The notes under the pieces were generated by a model. It did not search any database, was not told where the DNA came from, and saw nothing but the letters and a program-made list of their open reading frames with translations. Shown piece after piece: positions 28,230 to 36,716 of a DNA stretch of 64,000 nucleotides. Source of the DNA: Pseudahrensia sp963799325. Lineage in GTDB: Bacteria; Pseudomonadota; Alphaproteobacteria; Rhizobiales; Rhizobiaceae. Positions within the stretch are counted from its first letter, which is position 1; each line of letters begins with the position of its first letter. A program made the translations under genes and the position numbers. The stretch is taken from positions 682,001-746,000 of the forward strand of contig CAWCWS010000002.1 in the NCBI GenBank assembly GCA_963799325.1, in the 5' to 3' direction.

Positions 28230-29909
28230 TTAGTCCGCTTGCTCATCTCTCGCGGCCAGGTCGCCATGCACATGACTGATACACACGGACCCCTCTCCAA
28301 CGCCGGACGCGACCCGTTTCACGGACCCGGAGCGAATGTCTCCGACCGCAAAGATGCCGGGGACTGAGGTAACAAATGGCGACGTGTTACCTGGTTTGGC
28401 GTCGTTTCCAGTCAGCACGAACCCTTTGTCATCAAGTGCTACGCAGTCTCCTATCCAGCCTGTATTCGGAACAGCCCCGATCATGACAAAGATGTTGGGG
28501 ATGTCCTTCGTTTCCTCTTCACCAGTTTGCCTGTTGCGCATCGTGACCCGTTCCAGCATGCGCGTGCCGTGGAGCGCAGACAATTCTGTGTGTGAATGAA
28601 GCGTGATCTTGGGCGACTGGTCGATCCGGCTGACGAGATAGTCGGACATACTATCCGCAAGACCGTTTCCCCGAACGAGAACATGAACATGGCTGGCGTG
28701 CTGCGACAGGAACACCGCCGCTTGCCCGGCGGAGTTGCCGCCACCGATCACCGCGACTTCCGTGCCGGAACAAAACTGCGCTTCGAGCGCTGTCGCCGCG
28801 TAATGGATGCCCTGGCCTTCGAACGTCTCATAGTTTTCCAGATCGAGCGTCCGGTAGGTCGCGCCACATGCCAGGATCACAGCACGAGACCTGATGGTGC
28901 TGCCGCCTTCAAGTGTCAGCCTGAAATCATCCCCATCCGACCCGATCCCGGTTGCCCCGCGTGCGATGGCAAAGGTCGCCCCGAACTTCTGGCCCTGAAT
29001 CCACGCCCTTCCTGCCAAGGCCTGACCGGATATGCCCGTTGGAAAGCCGAGGTAGTTTTCGATTTTCGAGCTGGTCCCTGCCTGTCCGCCTGGGGCCTCT
29101 GCCTCGATCACAATCGTATCCAGCGCCTCTGACGCACCATACACGCACGCCGATAGACCGGCGGGTCCGGCCCCCACCACGGCTAGATCATATACATGAC
29201 CATCCACCAGTTCCTCTGTCAGCCCAAGAAGGTCCGCAAGCTCTGCGGTCGATGGGTTGTGGAACACGCAACCGTCCGGTGTGCAGACAATTGGGAAATT
29301 ACCGCCCTGCTGCTTGATGATCCGGTCGCCCTCAGGCGTGTCAGGTTCCACAAGCTCCAGAGGATAGCCATTGCGGGAAAGGAAGCGGTTTATGCGTATG
29401 ACGTCGCGGTCATTCTTCGGCCCCACGAGGGTAACGCCCGCCTCCGAATGAACGATGAATGCCGTGCGCCGCAGGATAAACGCCCGCATGATGGTTTCGC
29501 CGATATCCTGTTCTGTGCTGGACATGCGCCGGAACTGCTCGCGGGTCAGACGGACGACGCGGCTATTCTCGCCCGTGCGGCCGCCAACCAGGATTTTGCG
29601 TTTGTTGAATAGGTCCAGTTCACCTGTAAACTGGTGGCGGGCGTGGGTCGTGACGACAATCTCTTCCCCGTCCGGAGTGCTGTCCGTGATTTCAATAGAG
29701 CCTTCAAGGATCAGGAAAAAATCGACGCCGCGCTCACCACGACTGAACAAGACGCTGCCTTTGGTCAGGTCTTCGACCTTTCCGTAAGATGAAACCCGCT
29801 CAACTTGATCTTCAGCCAGAACCGGAAAGGTCTGCAGTTCACGGGCGTAAGGATCGCTGGAATCGACTGAACTTCGTGCCGCTTCAATTGCAGTATCGTC
29901 ATCTGGCAT
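28230..29909 (-). CDS. Cyclic-nucleotide-binding / thioredoxin reductase-like flavoprotein
   Basis: A 559-aa fusion. Residues ~20-140 are a cNMP-binding (CRP-like) domain (LTKGSVLFSRGERGVDFFLILEGSIE). Residues ~230-550 are a TrxR-like FAD/NAD(P)H domain with AVVGAGPAGLSACVYGASE, GGQAGTSSKIENYLGFP and VAVIGGGNSAGQAAVFL. The CxxC redox pair of true thioredoxin reductases is absent (IHYAATALEAQFC in its place), so it is not a classical TrxB. The middle resembles a thioredoxin-like fold. It is ICE cargo with its own promoter region; partner unknown. Confidence 0.8.
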   Translation of the reverse strand: MPDDDTAIEAARSSVDSSDPYARELQTFPVLAEDQVERVSSYGKVEDLTKGSVLFSRGERGVDFFLILEGSIEITDSTPDGEEIVVTTHARHQFTGELDLFNKRKILVGGRTGENSRVVRLTREQFRRMSSTEQDIGETIMRAFILRRTAFIVHSEAGVTLVGPKNDRDVIRINRFLSRNGYPLELVEPDTPEGDRIIKQQGGNFPIVCTPDGCVFHNPSTAELADLLGLTEELVDGHVYDLAVVGAGPAGLSACVYGASEALDTIVIEAEAPGGQAGTSSKIENYLGFPTGISGQALAGRAWIQGQKFGATFAIARGATGIGSDGDDFRLTLEGGSTIRSRAVILACGATYRTLDLENYETFEGQGIHYAATALEAQFCSGTEVAVIGGGNSAGQAAVFLSQHASHVHVLVRGNGLADSMSDYLVSRIDQSPKITLHSHTELSALHGTRMLERVTMRNRQTGEEETKDIPNIFVMIGAVPNTGWIGDCVALDDKGFVLTGNDAKPGNTSPFVTSVPGIFAVGDIRSGSVKRVASGVGEGSVCISHVHGDLAARDEQAD

Positions 29910-30042
29910 CTACGTCCTCAACCCTTCTGGCAAAGTTTGTCATCAATGTAAGGCAACTTGGCTGGATACCAATATGCTCTAAAGTGAACGTCGCACACTG
30001 GGTCGGGAACAGGCTTTGAATTATGTGGTTTTCTCAAGGTTC

Positions 30043-30471
30043 TTAATTGTCTTGTACCGGAGATATATCCTCGGAAATCTCCTGCCGTAGCTTCGGTCCC
30101 TGCGCAATCCGTCGTCCGAGGGCAGCGACAAATGCTTCGTAGCGTTTGCCCGCCTGAGCCTTGGCGGCATTCTGCTGAGGCTCCGGCAAAGGCGGCGTCG
30201 TCGCGAGCCAGAACCGGATGAACACGGCGAGCGTTTCGACGGAGATTCCGACGTCGCGCTCCACGCGGGCTATCCGACGGTCGATCTGGTCTAGTCGCTT
30301 CGTCGTCGCGGCCTCCTGTCGCTCGGCGGCATCGGGCGACAGAAACGAAGCGATCGCGGCCTCGGCGACAAGCGAACGGGAGTGATCGCGCCGCGCGGCA
30401 TAGTCGGCAAGCGTGGCCATGATCTCCGGATCGAGGTAGACCGACAGGCGCTGTTTCTTACGTTGTTTCAT
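30043..30471 (-). CDS. CopG-like ribbon-helix-helix protein of the traG locus
   Basis: A 142-aa protein starting MKQRKKQRLSVYLDPEIM, a ribbon-helix-helix N-terminus, followed by a helical C-terminal region. I chose the ATG at 30471, 11 bases after the traG stop, instead of the longer frame that runs back into traG. A CopG-like gene directly behind traG is regular in this ICE backbone. It may regulate transfer genes or help relaxosome assembly; that is inference. Confidence 0.75.
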   Translation of the reverse strand: MKQRKKQRLSVYLDPEIMATLADYAARRDHSRSLVAEAAIASFLSPDAAERQEAATTKRLDQIDRRIARVERDVGISVETLAVFIRFWLATTPPLPEPQQNAAKAQAGKRYEAFVAALGRRIAQGPKLRQEISEDISPVQDN

Positions 30472-30481
30472 CGTTGCGTCC

Positions 30482-32467
30482 TCACAGCTCGACGCCATCA
30501 TCGGGATCGAGCGAAGCCTGCCGTGCGAGTTGTCGCGCACGTTGATCGAATTGCTGGAGCTGGGCCGCGCGATCGGTCGATGAAGACTTCAGATCGGGCT
30601 CGAATTCGTTTTCCACCGGTTTCACCTCGTCCGGAGCCCGCGCCTGGTCGAGTTCGGCTTGCTGACGCTTTTCGTGTTGGGTGTCACCGCTTTCGTCCTG
30701 TTCGTTTTCGCCCGCCGGACCGGCGAGATCCGGTCGCGGCGGCAGCGGCTCGGCACTCCAGTCATCATTGCATTCCGCAGTTGACGGTTCGGTCTCGGGC
30801 GGTGCCAGAATGCGGGCCTGGAACTGTCGGTCCTCGAAATAGCGCGCTTTTTGCGCTCGGATCGGCGGTGTCCCCGCTACCATGACGACCTCATCACTTG
30901 GCGGCAGTTGCATCACCTCACCCGGAGTCAGCAGCGGGCGTGCTGTCTCCTGACGGCTCACCATCAGATGGCCGAGCCACGGCGACAGCCGGTGCCCGGC
31001 ATAGTTCTTCATCGCGCGCAGCTCGGTGGCTGTGCCGAGTGCATCGGACACCCGCTTGGCGGTGCGTTCGTCGTTGGTGGCGAAGCTGACCCGGACATGG
31101 CAGTTGTCGAAAATCGAATTGTTCGGGCCATAGGCCTTCTCGATCTGGTTGAGCGACTGCGCGATCAGGAAGCTCTTCAGGCCATAGCCCGCCATGAAGG
31201 CGAGCGCGCTTTCGAAGAAGTCGAGGCGGCCGAGCGCCGGGAACTCGTCCAGCATCAAGAGCAAGCGGTGACGCCGGTCACTGCCTGTCAGGTCTTCCGT
31301 CAACCGCCGCCCTATCTGATTGAGGATCAGGCGGATCAGCGGCTTGGTGCGGTTGATGTCGGAGGGCGGCACGACGAGATAGAGTGTGGCCGGGTCGGAG
31401 CCGCCGACCAGATCCGCGATGCGCCAGTCGCAGCGTCGGGTCACTCTGGCTACGACGGGGTCGCGATAGAGACCGAGAAACGACATCGCGGTCGATAGGA
31501 CGCCGGAACGCTCGTTGCCGGACTTGTTCAAGAGTTCCCGCGCTGCACTGGCCACCACGGGGTGCGGACCCGCCTCGCCGAGATGGGCGGTGACCATCAT
31601 CGCCTTCAGCGTCGTCTCTATGCCGCGCTTGGGATCGGACAGAAAATTGGCGACCCCGGCGAGCGTCTTGTCCGCTTCGGCATAGAGCACGTGCAGGATT
31701 GCCCCGACGAGCAGCGCGTGGCTGGTCTTCTCCCAGTGATTGCGTTTTTCCAGCGAGCCTTCCGGATCGACCAGGATGTCGGCGATGTTCTGGACGTCGC
31801 GGACCTCCCATTCGCCGCGGCGGACTTCCAGCAGCGGATTGTAGGCCGAGGATTGCGCATTGGTCGGATCGAACAAAAGCACCCGGCCATGGCGCGAACG
31901 AAAGCCCGACGTGAGCTGCCAGTTCTCGCCCTTGATGTCATGGACGATGGCCGATCCCGGCCAGGTTAGCAGCGACGGAATGACGAGACCGACCCCCTTG
32001 CCGGATCGGGTCGGCGCGAAACACAGGACGTGCTCGGGACCGTCGTGACGCAGATAGGCGTCGTCGAACCGGCCAAGCACGACGCCGTCGGGATCGAACA
32101 GCCCCGCATTTTTGACGTCTCGCGTCTCCGCCCAGCGCGCCGAGCCGTAGGTATCGACGTCCTGGGCTTCGCGTGCGCGCAGGACCGACAGGAAGATTGC
32201 GACACCGACGGCGAGGAACCCGCCCGAGGCCGCGATGATCGCGCCTTCGATGAAGATCGGCGGGGCATAGGCGTCATAGGCATACCACCACCAGAAGAAG
32301 GCTGGAGGATAATAGACGGGCCATCCGAAGACCTCGAACCACGGCTCGCCGAGTTGCGGCTGGAAGCCGAGCCGCAGCGCCGTCCACTGGGTTGCCGCCC
32401 ATGTCGTCGTCAGGACGATCAGCGAGACGATGATGATCTGACCCCAGAGGATTTTTGTCGCTTGCAT
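30482..32467 (-). CDS. traG: TraG/VirD4 type IV coupling protein
   Basis: A 661-aa hexameric ATPase that brings the relaxase-DNA complex to the mating pore. Two N-terminal membrane segments (residues ~10-30 and ~72-95) precede the cytoplasmic motor. Walker A is APTRSGKGVG (151-160); Walker B is LLMLDEFPALG near residue 405. The ATG at 32467 (MQATKILWG) is the family start. The C-terminal ~90 residues are acidic and Gln-rich. It follows the relaxase by 30 bp. Confidence 0.92.
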   Translation of the reverse strand: MQATKILWGQIIIVSLIVLTTTWAATQWTALRLGFQPQLGEPWFEVFGWPVYYPPAFFWWWYAYDAYAPPIFIEGAIIAASGGFLAVGVAIFLSVLRAREAQDVDTYGSARWAETRDVKNAGLFDPDGVVLGRFDDAYLRHDGPEHVLCFAPTRSGKGVGLVIPSLLTWPGSAIVHDIKGENWQLTSGFRSRHGRVLLFDPTNAQSSAYNPLLEVRRGEWEVRDVQNIADILVDPEGSLEKRNHWEKTSHALLVGAILHVLYAEADKTLAGVANFLSDPKRGIETTLKAMMVTAHLGEAGPHPVVASAARELLNKSGNERSGVLSTAMSFLGLYRDPVVARVTRRCDWRIADLVGGSDPATLYLVVPPSDINRTKPLIRLILNQIGRRLTEDLTGSDRRHRLLLMLDEFPALGRLDFFESALAFMAGYGLKSFLIAQSLNQIEKAYGPNNSIFDNCHVRVSFATNDERTAKRVSDALGTATELRAMKNYAGHRLSPWLGHLMVSRQETARPLLTPGEVMQLPPSDEVVMVAGTPPIRAQKARYFEDRQFQARILAPPETEPSTAECNDDWSAEPLPPRPDLAGPAGENEQDESGDTQHEKRQQAELDQARAPDEVKPVENEFEPDLKSSSTDRAAQLQQFDQRARQLARQASLDPDDGVEL

Positions 32468-32497
32468 AGTCCTTTCCTTTCCCAGCAATCAGCGCCG

Positions 32498-34237
32498 CTA
32501 GAGACCGAGGCCCTTGTTCCGGCCGAAGTCCCAATCGACACCGCCATTGCCGCGAGCGATCCCGGAGATGTGCTTGCCGAGTTGTTTTTCGACGGAGGGC
32601 GTCCAGGGGACGAGCTGGAAGCCGAGCCCATCATCGATCATGGCGAACCGGCCGGAAGCGAGCGCGATGCGCCGTTGATAAGTGCCGGAGACGTACTCTC
32701 CGGTCGCCGACGGTGTGTGCGGACGACCGATCTCGTTCGCGAGCTTCTCACCGACCGAGTCTAGTTCCCGTTTGCGCAACGTATTGAGAAGGTCACGCGC
32801 GAAGATCACCCGCTGACCCTGGCGCTTTGCCAGACCCTCGTCGATCAGATGTTCGGCGCGCTGCTTCAAAGCGTCGCCCACTTCCGCGCCGAAGCCGCCG
32901 CCACCGAGCGGTGTCGGCTCGCGCGCGATGGCCTGCCGGTCGAGCCAGGTCGCTCCCGTGGCCGTCACTTGGCTTTCGATATCGAGGTCTGACCGGACGG
33001 CGAGCGCCATTCGGCGGCGACCTCTCGCGTCGTCGAACTTGCGCAGCTCGACGATCGATCCTGGTGCGCTGTCGCCGGCCGCGTCGATATGGGGCAGACG
33101 GATATGATGGGTCCGCCCGTCGACGCCGTCGATAACGGCAAAAGCGGTTCCTTTCAGTTCGTCGTCGAGACCGCGATCGACCAGTCGGCCGATGACGGGA
33201 TCGTCAAGACTTTCACCGGCGAGAACATAGTTCGATGTGCCTTGCGCGATACCGCGTTCGGTAAGCCCGCGATGGATGCGTTTGATGATGTCGCCGCGCT
33301 CGCCGAGTTCGCGCAGGGTCGTCTCGGCGGTCTCGTCCATGACCCATTGGCCAGGACCGATCTGGTCGGCGAGGCCGAGCGCTTCCAGCTTGCGCAGGCG
33401 ACCGACTTTCAAGGCATGATGGTCGTCCGGCTGACGGCCACGCCGGGGCGCAAGATCGATCATGCCGTGCCGCGCGCCATCGCGAACGAGCTGGCGGTCC
33501 AGCGCGGTCCAGCGTTCGCTGTCGATCTGGCGTTCAAGCGTATTATGAATGTCGCGGTCGGTGCGATATCCGAGTTCTCGCGTGATCAGGTCCCGGGCCC
33601 GGGCCCGCATCCCGTCCTTGATGTAGTCGCGCGCGATCACGAGGTCCTCGCCGTCATCGGCGCGGCCTCTTGCGATCACGTGGATATGCGGGCGCTCTGT
33701 GTTCCAGTGATCGACGCCGACCCAATCGAGCTTGGTGCCCAGATCCTTTTCCGCCTGGCCCATCAGCTCGCGTGTGAAGGTTTTGAGGTCCGCCATGTCG
33801 ACGGCGTCTTCGGGGGAGACGATGAAGCGGAAATGATGGCGGTCGTCTTCGCATCGCTCGGCAAATGTCTTTGGATCGAGCTCGTCGCCATCGGGACCGA
33901 ACAGACGCGCCTTCTCGCCATCGCGGGTGACGCCTTCGCGGCGCAGATAGGCGAGATGAGTGGCGAGCGGCGCGCTATGCCGTCCATGCCGAACGACGCG
34001 TGTCTTGATGACGGCGATCCGCGATCGGCTTGTGACCCAGCGATTGGCCTGCACCGCGGCGCGCTTGCCGCGACCGAAATAGGAGCGATTGCCCGAGGTG
34101 ATCTTGCCCGAACGGGAGACGTGCCCGCCGGCACGCTGTGCCGCAGCCAGTGCCTGTGCGATGAAGGGCCGCGCGCGTTGACTGGACGAAGAGCGGATGC
34201 GTCCCGGGCGGATCCGGAACTCATCTTCGCCGCTCAT
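32498..34237 (-). CDS. VirD2-like (MOBP) conjugative relaxase with DUF3363 domain
   Basis: A 579-aa relaxase/nickase that cuts oriT and pilots the single strand. The HxH metal motif lies in DHWNTERPHIHVIARG near residue 185; RFIVSPEDA upstream is the conserved preceding strand. The C-terminal half (from ~260) is DUF3363. The ATG at 34237 (MSGEDEFRIRPGR) is the expected start. A 245-bp non-coding stretch upstream, between it and the transglycosylase gene, is the natural place for oriT. Confidence 0.88.
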   Translation of the reverse strand: MSGEDEFRIRPGRIRSSSSQRARPFIAQALAAAQRAGGHVSRSGKITSGNRSYFGRGKRAAVQANRWVTSRSRIAVIKTRVVRHGRHSAPLATHLAYLRREGVTRDGEKARLFGPDGDELDPKTFAERCEDDRHHFRFIVSPEDAVDMADLKTFTRELMGQAEKDLGTKLDWVGVDHWNTERPHIHVIARGRADDGEDLVIARDYIKDGMRARARDLITRELGYRTDRDIHNTLERQIDSERWTALDRQLVRDGARHGMIDLAPRRGRQPDDHHALKVGRLRKLEALGLADQIGPGQWVMDETAETTLRELGERGDIIKRIHRGLTERGIAQGTSNYVLAGESLDDPVIGRLVDRGLDDELKGTAFAVIDGVDGRTHHIRLPHIDAAGDSAPGSIVELRKFDDARGRRRMALAVRSDLDIESQVTATGATWLDRQAIAREPTPLGGGGFGAEVGDALKQRAEHLIDEGLAKRQGQRVIFARDLLNTLRKRELDSVGEKLANEIGRPHTPSATGEYVSGTYQRRIALASGRFAMIDDGLGFQLVPWTPSVEKQLGKHISGIARGNGGVDWDFGRNKGLGL

Positions 34238-34481
34238 GACGGCAATCCCGCACATCGCGCAAAAGCGTTGATATCATTACGAAAGTGCAGAATGTGCAGG
34301 CTGCAGTGAAGTAGCGCACCTCGCGAAAACGTCGCGTAAGTCTCTGAAAACACTCCCCACAACCGAGGCGCACATCGCGCCCTTTTATCTCGCCATCCCC
34401 TCTCTCTATTGCTGACCTTGCCCCTCAACACACGCGACAGTGCGCTGCTGCATCCGGGACTGCGAGAGACGTGTACCGCCG
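34238..34481. promoter_or_regulatory. Candidate oriT / relaxase upstream region
   Basis: A gene-free 244 bp between the relaxase start and the transglycosylase stop. It holds a direct repeat GCACATCGCGC at 34250-34260 and 34370-34380 (exactly 120 bp apart) and a dyad CGCG-AAAACGT-CGCG near 34323. Position next to the relaxase and these repeats suit an oriT, but I cannot point to the nick site. Confidence 0.4.
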
Positions 34482-35240
34482 TCATGGCGACCTCTCATCG
34501 CGCAATTCGGCAACGAACGGGCCATCGGACTGAGCGTCTTCTCCACCGTGATCGCGCGCTGGCGGCGTTGGGGGAGCGCCTGTCGGACGGCGTTTTTCCT
34601 GCGCCCGATCTGCAGTCGAACTGCGTTCGGAGCGTCCGACGAAGAGTGGTGCCTCGCGCCAATCGGGTGGTGCCGGGACGACTGGAACGGTGCGATCAGC
34701 CGACGCCAATCCGATCATCGGTATCAGTCTCGCCATGTAGAGGCGCGTCTCGCGGGGCAGCGCCCGACCGGTTTCAAGATGCTGCCGGTAACGTTCCGGA
34801 CCGGCATTATAGGCCGCGAGGAAACCGGGTGCGCCGAAGCGGTCGTACATCTCGCGCAGATACGCCGTGCCGCCGAGAATGTTGTCGCGCGGATCGAAGG
34901 GATCGCGCCCGAGCCGGTGGCGGATGCGCAGGGCGGCCCAGGTGTCGGGCATGATCTGCATCAGTCCCATGGCGCCTGCGCTGGAGACGGCGCGCACGCG
35001 GCCGGCGCTCTCGACCTGCATGACGGCGCGGATCCAGCGCTCGGGAATGCGGAACCTTTGCGACGCCTCGGTGATATGTGCGGCATATGGAGCGGCAGCC
35101 GGTCGCTCGATCGGCGCGCTCTGCGCGATCGAGATCGTCGGCAAAGCTGCACCGCAAAGCAGGCCGGAAAGGAGAAGGAGGGTAGCGGACCGGACGGCGT
35201 AAGGCCGCCCCGCAGTTGTGCGATGAGGGCGAACACGCAT
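34482..35240 (-). CDS. VirB1-like lytic transglycosylase
   Basis: A 252-aa exported SLT-domain protein that opens peptidoglycan for the conjugation channel. A signal peptide (SATLLLLSGLLCGAALP) precedes the SLT domain with the catalytic Glu in MQVESAGRVRA, then GAMGLMQIMPDTW and AYNAGPERY, all standard. The C-terminus is low-complexity and charged. It is directly followed upstream by DUF736 (4 bp gap). Confidence 0.88.
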   Translation of the reverse strand: MRVRPHRTTAGRPYAVRSATLLLLSGLLCGAALPTISIAQSAPIERPAAAPYAAHITEASQRFRIPERWIRAVMQVESAGRVRAVSSAGAMGLMQIMPDTWAALRIRHRLGRDPFDPRDNILGGTAYLREMYDRFGAPGFLAAYNAGPERYRQHLETGRALPRETRLYMARLIPMIGLASADRTVPVVPAPPDWREAPLFVGRSERSSTADRAQEKRRPTGAPPTPPARDHGGEDAQSDGPFVAELRDERSP

Positions 35241-35244
35241 CGCC

Positions 35245-35583
35245 TTACGCCTTCTCGCGGCGTTTCGGGGGCCGATTCCAGGTCAGCAGATGCGCGTCGT
35301 TCTGGCTGACCGAATGGAACAGGTTGGCGTGGATCGGATGGGGCAAGGTCGGATCGTCGATCAGAACCGAGACATAGTCCCCGGCCTTCTCGCCGGTGCA
35401 TTTCCATCCCGCGCCAACTTCCAACGCGTCCTCGTCGTCGCCGATATGGATACGGTAATCCGGGGCGTTTTCCGTATCCGACGGTTCAGCGGGAACGAGT
35501 GTCAGTTTGGCGTCGAGCGTTAGGGTCTTGAGCCGACCGCGATAGCCGTCTCTTGTGCGGGTGAACTGTCCGATATGTGCCAT
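35245..35583 (-). CDS. DUF736 family protein (copy 1)
   Basis: A 112-aa DUF736 protein (MAHIGQFTRTRDGYRGRL ... HANLFHSVSQND ... LLTWNRPPKR). The family is small, soluble and frequent on alphaproteobacterial ICEs and plasmids; function is not established. A second, divergent copy is at 39985-40305. It lies between traF and the transglycosylase gene in a run of transfer genes. Confidence 0.85.
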   Translation of the reverse strand: MAHIGQFTRTRDGYRGRLKTLTLDAKLTLVPAEPSDTENAPDYRIHIGDDEDALEVGAGWKCTGEKAGDYVSVLIDDPTLPHPIHANLFHSVSQNDAHLLTWNRPPKRREKA

Positions 35584-35595
35584 GGGAATGTCCTT

Positions 35596-36174
35596 TCAGT
35601 TGGCATTGGAGGGAGGTTTGACACGCTGCTCATCGGGTCGCGGCGCGCCATCAGGACGACCGGAGCCGTATTCGTCGGTCCACAAGGGGACCGCTCTGCC
35701 GGTGATCGAGCTGGCGGGGATCGGTCCGAAATAGCGTCCGTCGAGGCTGTTCTGGGCATCCCGGTTCATGAGAAAAACTTCGCCTGCGGCGATGCGATGA
35801 CAGCCCCGCCAGACCGGCATCGGGCGACCGAAACTGTCGCGTTCGAGTGCCGTGCCCATCCGGGCGCCATCGACGGTGATGGTGCGATCAAGGCGGCAAA
35901 CCGTCTGTCCGGGAAGCGCGACGACGCGTTTGAGAAGTGGAATGTCCGGCGGCAGGTAGCCGCGCGCCAGGATGAACCGTTCGAGAGCTTCGGGCGGGTC
36001 GACGACGACCAATTCGCTGACTCTAGGTTGGTCGACCGACCGCACCTTATAGAACCCGATCGGCGCAGAGGGACTGGCGTTCCAGATGATCTTTGTAGGC
36101 AGATCGACGAATACTGGAAGCCCGATCGCAGCGACGGCGACAACGCCAATGAATGACCATACTCGCCGCTTCAT
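35596..36174 (-). CDS. traF: TraF-type S26 signal peptidase
   Basis: A 192-aa membrane-anchored serine protease of the S26 family that matures (and in IncP systems cyclises) the TrbC pilin. The N-terminal helix (WSFIGVVAVAAIGLPVFV) is followed by the catalytic Ser36 in SAPIGFY and Lys82 in LLKRVVALPG; the later NRDAQNSLDGRYFGP motif is also typical. The ATG at 36174 overlaps the DUF2840 stop (ATGA). Confidence 0.87.
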   Translation of the reverse strand: MKRRVWSFIGVVAVAAIGLPVFVDLPTKIIWNASPSAPIGFYKVRSVDQPRVSELVVVDPPEALERFILARGYLPPDIPLLKRVVALPGQTVCRLDRTITVDGARMGTALERDSFGRPMPVWRGCHRIAAGEVFLMNRDAQNSLDGRYFGPIPASSITGRAVPLWTDEYGSGRPDGAPRPDEQRVKPPSNAN

Positions 36175-36716
36175 GGCCCCGCCCTCCGGCGCTTCAGCCA
36201 GGCGGAATGGCGCGCCCGCGTGTAGGCTCGCGGGTCCAGCCGTGCGGCGAACCGGTTGTGGACATGCCGCCAATGGTCAGGTGCGACGTCGACTGGATCG
36301 ATGCCGAGCACCTCGATCGCCTCGACGGTCCGCAACACCCGTTCGACTTTGGGCCAGCTAGTGACCGTCAGGAGGATATCGCCACCCGGTCGCACGAAGG
36401 GCAGCGTCTGGAATGGTTCGGAGGGTGCAACGGCACGCACGATGTCGAGTCGCGACAAGATCGTGCCGTAATCGTTGGATCGCCAACGGACGAAACCAAA
36501 GATGCTGTCGGGCGCAAAGGAGACGACACGGCGGCGGCGATCGATGATGCGCTCACCTGCCTGTTGACCGAAGCGGATCCAGTATTCGACCTTCTTTTCT
36601 ACCCAGATCAGTTCGACATGCGTGAGCCTGTCGGTCGCGCCTTCGCATGGGGCTTGGTTCGCATGGGCAGTCGTCTCGCCGACGCCGCCCTTCTGGTTGA
36701 GCAGGGCGGCGCTCAT
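36171..36716 (-). CDS. DUF2840 protein fused to a ParA N-terminal remnant
   Basis: A 181-aa frame. Residues 1-20 (MSAALLNQKGGVGETTAHAN) are the start of a ParA partition ATPase with its Walker A Lys changed to Glu (GGVGETT for GGVGKTT). From about residue 30 (LTHVELIWVEKKVEYWIRFG) it is DUF2840. In the usual backbone a full parA (about 210 codons) lies between repA and DUF2840; here all but its first codons are gone, leaving an in-frame fusion. ParA activity is lost. The start overlaps the repA stop. Confidence 0.8.
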   Translation of the reverse strand: MSAALLNQKGGVGETTAHANQAPCEGATDRLTHVELIWVEKKVEYWIRFGQQAGERIIDRRRRVVSFAPDSIFGFVRWRSNDYGTILSRLDIVRAVAPSEPFQTLPFVRPGGDILLTVTSWPKVERVLRTVEAIEVLGIDPVDVAPDHWRHVHNRFAARLDPRAYTRARHSAWLKRRRAGP

